Shown here: piece by piece, positions 51,685-59,853 of the stretch
Layout of the letters: every line of letters begins with the position of its first letter
Numbering within the stretch: position 1 is the first letter of the stretch
Assembly: GCA_016713225.1 (NCBI GenBank)
Contig: JADJPO010000001.1
Span: 372,001-436,000 of the forward strand
Length of the DNA stretch: 64,000 nt
Direction: 5' to 3'
From: Kineosporiaceae bacterium
Lineage (GTDB): Bacteria > Actinomycetota > Actinomycetes > Actinomycetales > Kineosporiaceae
Translations under genes and position numbers: made by a program
Notes under the pieces: generated by a model
Seen by the model: only the letters and a program-made list of their open reading frames with translations
Told to the model about the DNA's origin: nothing
Databases searched by the model: none

Positions 51685-51722
51685 GGCCGAGACCGCCGGA
51701 TATGTTCTCCGCATCTGTCTTT

Positions 51723-51736
51723 ATGTTAGGACAAAG
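51723..51736 (+). promoter_or_regulatory. IolR-like site, iolC2 proximal
   Basis: ATGTTAGGACAAAG; its complement contains TGTCCTAACA, a full fit to KGWCHTRACA. It lies 59 bp upstream of iolC2 and differs by one base from the transaldolase site. Confidence 0.6.
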
Positions 51737-51794
51737 TATTGACATGCTTCGAGGTGGCCCGGTTGGATGAAAGGCGACGCTGCGACCCCTGGAG

Positions 51795-52796
51795 ATGACC
51801 GTGAGCCAGCCGGACCCGCCTCACGGCGCCCTGGAGGTGCTCGCCGTCGGCCGGGTCGGGGTCGATCTCTATCCGCAGCAGTCGGGGGTTCCGCTCGCCG
51901 AGGTGACCAGCTTCGCCAAGTTCCTCGGCGGCACGGCGACCAACGTCGCCGTGGGCGCGGCGCGGCTCGGGCACGCCAGCGGCGTGCTCACCAAGGTGGG
52001 TGAGGACGCCTTCGGAGATTTCGCCCGGACGGCGATGCGCGGCTTCGGGGTCGACCCCCGCTACGTCGGCACCGCCGCCGGATTGCGGACGCCGATCGCC
52101 TTCTGCGCGCTGAACCCGCCCGAGGACCCGCCGCTGCTGTTCTACCGGGCACCGGTCGCCCCGGATCTCACCCTGCAGCCGGAGGATGTGCCCTGGGCAG
52201 TGATCAGCGACGTCCGGCTGCTCTGGGTCACCGCCACGGGAGCCTCTCGCGAGCCGTCGCGCTCGACGCAGCTCGAGATGCTCGCCCGGCGCGGCCGCCC
52301 GGCCCCCGGATCGGGCCGGTTCACCGTCCTCGACCTCGACTGGCGGGCCTCGTTCTGGAACTCCGTCTCGCAGGCGCGCGAGGAGTACGGCCGGGTGCTG
52401 CCGTTCGTGAACGTGGCGGTCGGCAATCGGGCCGAGGTCGAGGTCGCCGTCGGCACCGCCGACCCCGAGCAGGCGGCGCTGCGGCTGCTCGACCTCGGCA
52501 TCGAGGTGGCCTTGGTCAAGAAAGGCGCCGAGGGGGTTCTGGTCGCCACCAGGGACGGGATGGCCACCGTGGCCCCGCGGCTGGTCCAGGTGGTCAACGG
52601 GCTCGGTGCCGGGGATGCGTTCGGCGCTGCGCTGATCCACGGTCTGCTCTCGGGGTGGAGCCCGGTGCGCTGCGCCGAGTACGGCAATGCCGCCGGAGCG
52701 ATCGTCGCCTCGCGCCTGGCCTGCGCCGACGCCATGCCCACCATCGGCGAGCTGGACGACTTCGTCGCGCAGAGCCGCGCCGAGGGCACGTCATGA
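51795..52796 (+). CDS. iolC: 5-dehydro-2-deoxygluconokinase, copy 2
   Basis: The 333-aa PfkB kinase begins LEVLAVGRVGVDLYPQQSGVPLAEVTSFAKFLGG, followed by TATNVAVGAARLG and the catalytic GLGAGDAFGAALIHGLLSG. Compared with copy 1 (26911) it has a slightly longer middle (ASREPSRSTQLEMLARRGRPAPGSG). It is first in the second iol operon and overlaps the aldolase gene (ATGA). Its promoter has an IolR-like site and no LacI palindrome, unlike block 1. Confidence 0.94.
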   Translation: MTVSQPDPPHGALEVLAVGRVGVDLYPQQSGVPLAEVTSFAKFLGGTATNVAVGAARLGHASGVLTKVGEDAFGDFARTAMRGFGVDPRYVGTAAGLRTPIAFCALNPPEDPPLLFYRAPVAPDLTLQPEDVPWAVISDVRLLWVTATGASREPSRSTQLEMLARRGRPAPGSGRFTVLDLDWRASFWNSVSQAREEYGRVLPFVNVAVGNRAEVEVAVGTADPEQAALRLLDLGIEVALVKKGAEGVLVATRDGMATVAPRLVQVVNGLGAGDAFGAALIHGLLSGWSPVRCAEYGNAAGAIVASRLACADAMPTIGELDDFVAQSRAEGTS

Positions 52797-53710
52797 CCGC
52801 GATCTCGGACGCCGCGTGGGCCGAGCTGGTGCGCCGCCGCACGTATGAGCCGCACCGGATCGCGCCGGCCTACGCGGACCGGCGCGCGCCGTCCAGTTGG
52901 TTCAACGAGGCCGGGAACCTGTTCCTGGTAGCGGCCGACCACCCGGGCCGGGGGGCGCTCGCCATCGGGGCGAACCCGATGGCGATGGCCGATCGTCGCC
53001 GCCTGCTCGACCGGTTGGTCACCGCCCTGGCGCACCCCGACGTCAACGGGGTGCTCGGCAGCCCGGACATCGTCGAGGAGTTGCTGCTGCTCGGTGCCCT
53101 GGACGGCAAGGTGGTCATCGGCTCGATGAACCGCGGCGGGCTGGACGGTGCGGTGTGGACCATGGACGACCGGTTCACCGGGTATGACGCCGCCGCGATC
53201 GCCCGCTGCGGGCTGCAGGGCGGCAAAATGCTGCTGCGGATCGACGACTCCGACCCCGGGGTCGCGCCGACCCTGCAGGCCTGCGCCGGGGCGGTGTCGG
53301 AGCTGGCCGACCGGGGCTTGATGGCCATGGTCGAACCCTTGCCGTACACGCGCGATTCCGCAGGGTCACCACAGCTGCTCAGAGATCCCGGGGCGCTGGC
53401 CCGGGCGGCTACCGTGGCCTCGGCGCTCGGCACCTCGAGTGCCTTCACCTGGCTGAAGATGCCCGCGTGTGAGGAGCCGGACGTGGTCTTCGGAGCGACG
53501 ACGCTGCCCTGCGTCGTCCTGGGAGGCGCACCCGGCCCGGACCGGGAGGCCGCCCTGGCCTCGTGGGGGCGCACCCTGCGCCAGGACGTCGTGCGCGGCC
53601 TGGTCGTCGGTCGTTCCCTGCTCTACCCGCCGGACGACGATGTCGCCGGCGCTGTCGATGCCGCGGCGAGGGTGCTCCGAGCGGCAGCCGAGGAGGCACC
53701 GTCGCCATGA
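52793..53710 (+). CDS. Cgl0159-like (beta/alpha)8 aldolase-type protein, copy 2
   Basis: The 305-aa paralogue of 27867 shares LVAADHPGRGALAIG, GVLGSPDIVEELLLLGAL, IGSMNRGGLDGAVW, GGKMLLRIDDSDPG, TWLKMPACEEP and VLGGAPGPD. The common Lys in TWLK and the acidic strand ends suggest a Schiff-base aldolase. It is embedded between iolC2 and iolB2 with four-base overlaps at both ends, so it is part of the core inositol route. Confidence 0.82.
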   Translation: MTAISDAAWAELVRRRTYEPHRIAPAYADRRAPSSWFNEAGNLFLVAADHPGRGALAIGANPMAMADRRRLLDRLVTALAHPDVNGVLGSPDIVEELLLLGALDGKVVIGSMNRGGLDGAVWTMDDRFTGYDAAAIARCGLQGGKMLLRIDDSDPGVAPTLQACAGAVSELADRGLMAMVEPLPYTRDSAGSPQLLRDPGALARAATVASALGTSSAFTWLKMPACEEPDVVFGATTLPCVVLGGAPGPDREAALASWGRTLRQDVVRGLVVGRSLLYPPDDDVAGAVDAAARVLRAAAEEAPSP

Positions 53711-54678
53711 CCGAGTCCATCGAGTCGGTTCTGCATCATCCCTGGCTCACCCTTGCCGGACCAGGACCGGGTGACCTGCTCACCCTGACCCCGGAGAAGG
53801 CCGGCTGGACGTACAGCGGGCTGCGCGTGTTCCGGCTCGAGCCCGGCGAGCTGCGCCGGTTCCCCACCGGCAACGAGGAGTTCTTCGTGCTGCCGCTCGC
53901 GGGTGGGCTGACGCTCGAGGTGGGGCCGCAGAACTCCCCGGCGATCACCGAGGCCCGGTACGCGCTCAAGGGGCGGGTCAGCGCCTTCGAGCGAGTCAGC
54001 GACTTCGCCTACATCGGTCGGGACAGCATGATCACCATGGTGAGCGCGCACGGCGCCGAGGTGGCCCTGCCCTCGGCCCGGTGTGAGAACCGGCTGCCGC
54101 CGCGCTACGGGCCTGCCGAGGCGGTCAGCATCGAGCTCCGTGGCGCCGGGCCGGCGACGCGACAGGTCAACGCCTTCGGGGTGCCCGGGGTGTGGGACCA
54201 CGCCGAGAAGCTGATCGCCGTCGAGCTGATCACTCCGCCCGGCAACTGGTCGAGCTATCCGCCGCACAAGCACGATGCCACCCACGACTGCCCGGTGGTC
54301 AACGAGGAGATCTACTTCTACAAGATCGCCGGACACGATCAGGTGAGTCACAGCCGTGAGGGGTTCGGCTATCACCGCACCTACACCGGCCCCGAACACG
54401 AGGCCGCCGGGCTGGCGGAGCTGAACGAGTTCATCGAGGTGCGCGACGGGGACGCCGTCCGGGTGCCGCACGGCTACCACGGCCCGTGCGTCGCGGCGCC
54501 GGGGTACCCGATGTACTACCTCAACGTGATGGCCGGGCCGGCCGCCGACCGGTCGATGGCGTTCTGCGACGACCCGACCCACGGCTGGGTGCGGGACACC
54601 TGGGACGGCATGCCGACCGATCCCCGGTGCCCGGTCACCACGTCCGAGGGCCGCACCGACGGCCTGCGAGCGACCTGA
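53707..54678 (+). CDS. iolB: 5-deoxy-glucuronate isomerase, copy 2
   Basis: The 323-aa two-domain cupin has KAGWTYSGLRVFRLEPGELRRFPTGNEEFFVLPLAGG, YPPHKHDATHDCPVVNEEIYFYKI (metal-binding His and Glu), VPHGYHGPCVAAPGYPMYYLNVMAG and FCDDPTHGWV. It is slightly longer than copy 1. A 90-bp spacer with GGAGCCGAACC repeats separates it from iolD2. Confidence 0.95.
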   Translation: MTESIESVLHHPWLTLAGPGPGDLLTLTPEKAGWTYSGLRVFRLEPGELRRFPTGNEEFFVLPLAGGLTLEVGPQNSPAITEARYALKGRVSAFERVSDFAYIGRDSMITMVSAHGAEVALPSARCENRLPPRYGPAEAVSIELRGAGPATRQVNAFGVPGVWDHAEKLIAVELITPPGNWSSYPPHKHDATHDCPVVNEEIYFYKIAGHDQVSHSREGFGYHRTYTGPEHEAAGLAELNEFIEVRDGDAVRVPHGYHGPCVAAPGYPMYYLNVMAGPAADRSMAFCDDPTHGWVRDTWDGMPTDPRCPVTTSEGRTDGLRAT

Positions 54679-54768
54679 CCCGAATCGGAGTCGCACGGAG
54701 CCGAACCGGAGCCGAACCGGAGCCGGACCCAAAGTCACGTAGTACCAAGACTTCCCGGGAGATTCGCG

Positions 54769-56691
54769 ATGACCCACCCCGACACGGTTCGCCTGACCAC
54801 CGCCCAGGCGCTGGTGCGCTGGATGATCGCCCAGCGCACCGAGCTGCTCGACGGCAGCCAGGCGCCGCTGTTCGCCGGGGTGTTCGGCATCTTCGGTCAC
54901 GGCAACGTGCTGGGGCTGGGGACGGCGCTGCACGAGGCGGGGGAGGCCCTGCCCACCTGGCGAGGCCAGAACGAGCAGGGCATGGCGCTCGCCGCGGCGG
55001 CGTACGCCAAGGCGATGGACCGCCGGCAGGTGATGGTCGCGACGTCCTCGGTGGGCCCCGGCGCGCTGAACATGGTCACCGCCGCCGGGTTGGCCATGGC
55101 GAACCGGTTGCCGCTGTTGCTCCTGCCCGGCGACACCTTCACCGGCCGCGGCCCCGACCCGGTGCTGCAGCAGGTCGAGCACTACGGCGACCCGACCACG
55201 ACGGCGAACGACGCCTTCCGCGCGGTCTCGCGGTACTTCGACCGGATCACCAAGCCCGAGCAGCTGATGTCGACGCTGCCCCAGGTGGCCCGGGTGCTCA
55301 CCGATCCCGCGGACGTCGGCCCCGTCGTCCTGGCCCTGCCCCAGGACGTGCAGGCCGAGGAGTTCGACTACCCCCTGGCCATGTTCGCCACCCGGGTGCA
55401 CAAGGTGCCGCGGCCGCGGGCGGACAGTTGGGCGCTGGGCGAGGCCGTCGAGATCCTGCGCGCCGCCAAGCGGCCGCTGCTCGTCGCCGGTGGTGGCGTG
55501 CGGTACTCCGGTGCGGGCCAATACCTGATGGAACTGGCGACGGTGCACGGGGTTCCGATCGTGGAGACCCCGGCGGGACGCACTCTGGTGCCGCACGATC
55601 ACCCGCTCTACGGGGGTGCACTGGGCATCATCGGCGCGACCTCGGCGAACACCCTGGCCGGCGAGGCGGACGTCGTCCTGGCCGTCGGTACTCGGCTGCA
55701 GGACTTCACCACTGCCTCGTGGACCCTGTTCGGGCCGGACACGAAGCTGGTGCACATCAACACCTCTCGCTTCGATGCGGTCAAGCACAATGCCCACGCC
55801 GTGGTCGGCGATGCCCGCGAGACGCTGGTCGAGCTGAAGGCGGCGTTGGCCGGCTGGGTCGTCGACCGGTCGTGGACGGCGCGGGCGGCGTCCGAGAAGG
55901 CCTCGTGGGATGCGCAGATCGACACGTTGCGCGCCGGGGCGGCGCCAAACGGGTCGCTCACCTACGCCCAGGTGCTGGGTGTGGTCAACGATGCCAGCAC
56001 GTACGACGACTACGTGGTCGTCTCCTCGGGGGGCTACCCCGGCGAGATCCACGGCGGCTGGCGCACGGTGAACGACGTGCCCGAGGACAAGACGCCGGTG
56101 CACCCGGGTTCGGGCGCCACCATGGATCTGGAGTACGGCTTCTCGTGCATGGGCTACGAGGTCGCCGGGCCGTGGGGCGCGTCGATGGCTCGCGCGAGAA
56201 CCCACCCGGACGGCGTGGTGACCTCGCTGCTGGGGGACGGGTCGTACCTGATGCTCAACTCGGAGCTCTACTCGGCGGCGTTCTCGGGTCACCCGTTCGT
56301 CATGGTGCTGTGCGACAACGGTGGCTACGCGGTGATCCATCGGTTGCAGACCAACCAGGGCGCAGCGGGTTTCAACAACCTGCTGGACGATGCCCGCGGC
56401 CCGGGTGCCGAATCCAAGCTGCGGGTGGACTTCGCCGCCCACGCCCGGGCGCTGGGTGCCGAGGTGGAGGACGTCCCCGAGGGATCGAGCGTCGAGGACC
56501 TGCGCGCCGCCTACCTGCGCGCGAAGGAGACCGCCCGGACCACGCGTCGTCCGGCGGTGGTGTTCTGCCGTACGCATCCGTCGTCCTGGACCGAGGCCGG
56601 CGCCTGGTGGGAGGTCGGGGTGCCGACCTCGTTGTCGGGTCGCGAGTCCTATGAGGCGAACAAGGGCTTGCAGGTGCGCTGGCTCGGCTGA
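54769..56691 (+). CDS. iolD: 3D-(3,5/4)-trihydroxycyclohexane-1,2-dione acylhydrolase, copy 2
   Basis: The 640-aa ThDP enzyme has GIFGHGNVLGLGTALHE, WRGQNEQGMALAAAAYAKA with the catalytic Glu, RPLLVAGGGVRYSG, DLEYGFSCMGYEVAGPWGASMA and the ThDP motif GDGSYLMLNSELYSAAFSG through CDNGGYAVI. It is paralogous to the protein at 30972 and closer in length to typical IolD. It is the last gene of the second iol operon; the gene beyond runs convergently. Confidence 0.96.
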   Translation: MTHPDTVRLTTAQALVRWMIAQRTELLDGSQAPLFAGVFGIFGHGNVLGLGTALHEAGEALPTWRGQNEQGMALAAAAYAKAMDRRQVMVATSSVGPGALNMVTAAGLAMANRLPLLLLPGDTFTGRGPDPVLQQVEHYGDPTTTANDAFRAVSRYFDRITKPEQLMSTLPQVARVLTDPADVGPVVLALPQDVQAEEFDYPLAMFATRVHKVPRPRADSWALGEAVEILRAAKRPLLVAGGGVRYSGAGQYLMELATVHGVPIVETPAGRTLVPHDHPLYGGALGIIGATSANTLAGEADVVLAVGTRLQDFTTASWTLFGPDTKLVHINTSRFDAVKHNAHAVVGDARETLVELKAALAGWVVDRSWTARAASEKASWDAQIDTLRAGAAPNGSLTYAQVLGVVNDASTYDDYVVVSSGGYPGEIHGGWRTVNDVPEDKTPVHPGSGATMDLEYGFSCMGYEVAGPWGASMARARTHPDGVVTSLLGDGSYLMLNSELYSAAFSGHPFVMVLCDNGGYAVIHRLQTNQGAAGFNNLLDDARGPGAESKLRVDFAAHARALGAEVEDVPEGSSVEDLRAAYLRAKETARTTRRPAVVFCRTHPSSWTEAGAWWEVGVPTSLSGRESYEANKGLQVRWLG

Positions 56692-56711
56692 GTGTGTGCC
56701 AGGCCGATCGC

Positions 56712-57437
56712 TCAGGCGGCGGGGTCGAGCAGGTCGGGCAGGTCGTCGTGGGCGATCTCGGCGAGCAGTGCCCGGACCCGACTCATCACCAGATCGGTGG
56801 CGGCGCGCAGGTCGGTGCCGTCCGGACCGGCCGCGGCCCGTAGCTCGGCAGGGCTGATCGGTGCGCCGACCGTCACCGTGACCGGGGGTCGTCGCGGCAC
56901 CCGGTTGGGCCGCAGCCTGCCGAGCCAGCGAAGCCGGCGGGTGAGCGACGAGGTGTGCTCGCGGGTGACCAGCCAGTGGGCGCCCCACTGCGCGACCGGC
57001 ACGATCGGACAGTCCGCCGCCAGGGCGAGCCGGACGGCGCCGCTGCGGCCGGTCGGCATCGGCCGGTAGTCGGGCTCGGTGGTGATGCGGCCCTCGGGGT
57101 AGAGCGCCACCACCCAGCCGTGGGCGAGGGCCTCGAGCGCGGGTTGGATCGCAGCCTGGGGGTCCAGACCACGCCGCACCGGGATCTGCCCGGTGCGGCG
57201 GAGCAGGTTGCCCACCACGGGCCAGGAGAAGGCCTCGGCCATCGCGAGGAAGGTGCCTCGACGCCCGGCCCGACGCAGCGCGCACCCCAGCACCAGCGGG
57301 TCGCTGAGCGAGAGGTGATTGCTGACCACGATCGCCGGCCCGTCGCGCGGAATCCGGTCGAGGTGGCGATGCGTGCGCCGCGTGCTCAGACCGAGGACGG
57401 CGTCGATCACCGTGATCGCGACCGCGTAGAGACTCAC
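56712..57437 (-). CDS. 1-acylglycerol-3-phosphate O-acyltransferase family protein
   Basis: The 241-aa PlsC-like protein has the HX4D motif in VVSNHLSLSDPLVLG near residue 40, block III ALYPEGRITTE near 115 and block IV IVPVAQWGAHWL. It transfers an acyl chain to a lysophosphatidate-like acceptor at the membrane face. The start is GTG 57437. It has no obvious operon partner. Confidence 0.92.
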   Translation of the reverse strand: MSLYAVAITVIDAVLGLSTRRTHRHLDRIPRDGPAIVVSNHLSLSDPLVLGCALRRAGRRGTFLAMAEAFSWPVVGNLLRRTGQIPVRRGLDPQAAIQPALEALAHGWVVALYPEGRITTEPDYRPMPTGRSGAVRLALAADCPIVPVAQWGAHWLVTREHTSSLTRRLRWLGRLRPNRVPRRPPVTVTVGAPISPAELRAAAGPDGTDLRAATDLVMSRVRALLAEIAHDDLPDLLDPAA

Positions 57438-57497
57438 GGCGGATCATTATGCGCGAACCAGCCGGCCGAACCGAGACACCCACCCCCGAGGACACGA

Positions 57498-57980
57498 TCA
57501 GCGGATTCCGGTGTCGAGGCGGAGTTCGAGATCGGACACCCGCTGCTCCGGCGACCCGTCGGTCACCGTCACCGTGGCCGACGCCGTGGCCGGTCCCGCT
57601 GCGCCCGGCTGCGGACCGGTGGCTCGTATCGTGCAGGGGCCAGGCGTGAGCTGAGTCGCGAGACGGAACGTTCCGTCGTCCGCGGTGGTCGTCTGGACCA
57701 CCGCGACCCCACCGGCATCGAGCACGACCACGGTCGCCCCCGCGATCGGGCTGGCGGGGCAGCCACCGGGGGGTGGTGACCTCACCTCGGGGCAGGCGGT
57801 GGTCACCACCCGTCCGGTGACCACCACCGCCCGCGGAGCTGATCGGCCATCATCGCTCCCGCCGCACCCGGTGCCGAGGCCGGCCAGCGGCAGCAGGATC
57901 AGCGCTGCGCCGACCAGCGGACCCACCCCGCGGACCCGGCGTCCGACCTGAGAAACCTCAGACGGCGCGGAACTGCACAT
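57498..57980 (-). CDS. Exported protein with carboxypeptidase-regulatory-like (Ig-type) domain
   Basis: The protein is about 160 aa from ATG 57980. A hydrophobic stretch (VGPLVGAALILLPLAGLGTGCGG, residues about 22-44) ends in a cysteine and could be a lipoprotein signal, although the residues before Cys (GTG) are not a standard lipobox. It continues with VVVTGRVVTTACPE, PIAGATVVVLDAGGVAVVQTTTADDGTFRL and TIRATGPQP, a beta-sandwich pattern as in CarboxypepD_reg domains. It overlaps the end of the upstream Asp-box gene by 23 bp, if this start is right. Confidence 0.65.
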   Translation of the reverse strand: MCSSAPSEVSQVGRRVRGVGPLVGAALILLPLAGLGTGCGGSDDGRSAPRAVVVTGRVVTTACPEVRSPPPGGCPASPIAGATVVVLDAGGVAVVQTTTADDGTFRLATQLTPGPCTIRATGPQPGAAGPATASATVTVTDGSPEQRVSDLELRLDTGIR

Positions 57981-59175
57981 ACTGCGGTTCCACGTTGCGG
58001 CGGTCTGTGCCTCCTTGCATGGTGTAGCCGGTGGCCACCCACGTCGAGGAGTCCGGGCTGTGTGGGTGCACCGTGACGTAGTCGCCCCATCGGTTGCCGC
58101 TCGGGCCATTGGTTGAGGACCGTGTGATCACCAACCGCCAGGCCGAACCGTCCCGGACGCCGACGACGTGGCACGGATGCCGAGCGCCGCCCCCGAAGAA
58201 CATGCTCACGCCGACCTGACCGGAGGAGTTGGGCGCGCACGCCGGGTAGGCGAAGGCCGAGGTCTCGTTCCAGATGTCCGGCTGACCGGTGATCGTCTTG
58301 GCCGAGGTATCGATGGTGACGACCTTGACGTACGGGAGGGGACGGCCCGCTCGGGCCGAGGCCGACCACATGAAGCCTGCCTCCGAGCCGCTCGTCCAGG
58401 CCCCCGTGATGCGGGAGTCGAGCCTGCCCAACCAATCGACGCCACCCGGGCCGGGAGCGGTGTACGGCCCGTTGCTCCACGCCGCCGTGGTGACGGTGAA
58501 CGAGGAGATGGAGGTCACGGCGTCCGGCCAGGAGTGCACCCGCAGGGTCGTCCCGCCGTTGTGGCTGCCGAAGAACATGTTGGCTCCCGCACCTTGGGTC
58601 AGGCGCAGCGAACCGTTGGCGGTCGTCGACCACCACTGGTACCCCAACGATCCGGCGGAGGCCAACGTGGCGAGCGGCAGCTTGAACACGAAGGCCCGTT
58701 GCCAGTTACCGGCCGCATTGAACGAGTTGAACGTCAGGTAGAGATGGTTGGCGCTGAACGCCGCGTCGGGATAGTCGAACCACAGGTCGGTGAAGGTCGC
58801 GTCCAGGGACCGGGGATTGAAGTCCCACCAATACCAGGACCCGAACGACGCACCGCGGCTCACCGCGACGCGGAACACGTTGTTGCCCCCCGTGGCCACG
58901 TACTGCAGAACCCAGACCCAGATGTCGTGGCGCGGGTTGTACAGCACCAACTGGTCGCAGCAGAACCCGCCGGCGGCTGCCGGCAGCGTGGTGTACGGAT
59001 CGACGAAGGTCCAGTTGGTGCCGTCGTTGGTGGACCGGGATGCGTACCAGTTGCCGGTGAAGAAGATGTTGCCACCCGAGGTGGCGGCGCTCGGTTCGCC
59101 CACGTTCGAGGTCGAGGCCGTCGTGGCGGTGTCGGTCAGGCCGATGTTTCTGATCAGTTGGACAGTAGCCATCAC
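57958..59175 (-). CDS. Beta-propeller-like protein with an Asp-box (sialidase/BNR-type)
   Basis: The 405-aa protein is rich in Trp, Asn, Thr and Ser. SRSTNDGTNWTFVDPY near residue 48 fits the Asp-box S-x-D-x-G-x-x-W, and LVITRSSTNGPSGNRWGDYVTVHPHSPD near the end resembles exo-sialidase-like and glycosyl-hydrolase-type propellers. RWGDY is common in such proteins. No signal peptide is seen, which is odd for this fold, so export may depend on another route. Function unknown; the catalytic residues of true sialidases are not evident. Confidence 0.75.
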   Translation of the reverse strand: MMATVQLIRNIGLTDTATTASTSNVGEPSAATSGGNIFFTGNWYASRSTNDGTNWTFVDPYTTLPAAAGGFCCDQLVLYNPRHDIWVWVLQYVATGGNNVFRVAVSRGASFGSWYWWDFNPRSLDATFTDLWFDYPDAAFSANHLYLTFNSFNAAGNWQRAFVFKLPLATLASAGSLGYQWWSTTANGSLRLTQGAGANMFFGSHNGGTTLRVHSWPDAVTSISSFTVTTAAWSNGPYTAPGPGGVDWLGRLDSRITGAWTSGSEAGFMWSASARAGRPLPYVKVVTIDTSAKTITGQPDIWNETSAFAYPACAPNSSGQVGVSMFFGGGARHPCHVVGVRDGSAWRLVITRSSTNGPSGNRWGDYVTVHPHSPDSSTWVATGYTMQGGTDRRNVEPQYVQFRAV

Positions 59176-59190
59176 GCCTCTTCGGTGTCG

Positions 59191-59436
59191 TCAGGGCTGT
59201 TCGGGTTCGGTCGGCTCGACTCCGTCGTCCAGCAGCGGCCGGTCGTCGTCAGGACCCATGGGCTTGCGCGGCCCGCTCATGCGAGCCTCGCGTTGGTCGA
59301 GCTCCTGCGCACTGGGCCGGTCCTGGTCGGCCGACGCGCTCCTCACGCCGCGGGGCAGCCGTCGCTCCGGGCCGGCGTCGGCGGACGACGCGTCCTCGAC
59401 GTCGTCGAACACGACAGGTGTCTCCTCGTCAGGCAT
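59191..59436 (-). CDS. Small acidic hypothetical protein
   Basis: The 81-aa protein is highly charged, predicted disordered, with acidic ends (MPDEETPVVFDDVEDASSAD, DDDRPLLDDGVEPTEPEQP) and an arginine-rich centre. ATG 59436 follows GAGGAGCAT-type sequence. It lies 15 bp upstream of the Asp-box gene and is probably co-transcribed. Not recognised. Confidence 0.6.
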   Translation of the reverse strand: MPDEETPVVFDDVEDASSADAGPERRLPRGVRSASADQDRPSAQELDQREARMSGPRKPMGPDDDRPLLDDGVEPTEPEQP

Positions 59437-59488
59437 TCGATGCTCCTCGTGTCATGTCGTTCTGATACTGGCGGGCGAGTACCGACGG

Positions 59489-59773
59489 TCAAGCGCGGGA
59501 ACTGACCCACACTCGGCGCCACTGACGCCCCGCGAAGAGGCCGGACGCCACGGCGACGACCCCGAATGCCGTGGCGAGTCCCCACTCCGCCTCGCCGGTG
59601 CCGGCATCGGGCGAGAAGCCCAGCACCGATTCGATCCAGGTCGGTGCCACCAAGGCTGCCACCAGGAGCAGCGAGAAGATCACGAACAGTGCAGTGGTCG
59701 CCCACAACCATGGGCGCGATGACGTTCTCACACCCGACCCCCTGCTCTTCGGCGCGCTCGGTCTGACGCGCAT
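59489..59773 (-). CDS. Small two-helix membrane protein
   Basis: The protein is 94 aa from ATG 59773 (a longer start at 59857 is possible). Hydrophobic helices PWLWATTALFVIFSLLLVAAL and EWGLATAFGVVAVASGLFAG are separated by VAPTWIESVLGFSPDAGTGEA; the tail is basic. Not recognised. Confidence 0.65.
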   Translation of the reverse strand: MRVRPSAPKSRGSGVRTSSRPWLWATTALFVIFSLLLVAALVAPTWIESVLGFSPDAGTGEAEWGLATAFGVVAVASGLFAGRQWRRVWVSSRA

Positions 59774-59853
59774 CACACTGTTGAGGGGCCGGCGAGTCTG
59801 CCGGATACATCGCAGCTGAACTTCTCTCGGCTTGTCTCGCGGCCGCCGGCTGG

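Noticed and set aside
53623..57495. 1290-residue minus-strand frame opposite iolB2 and iolD2
   Set aside because: It is a shadow of the second iol operon; no domain is recognisable and the opposite strand explains the whole region.
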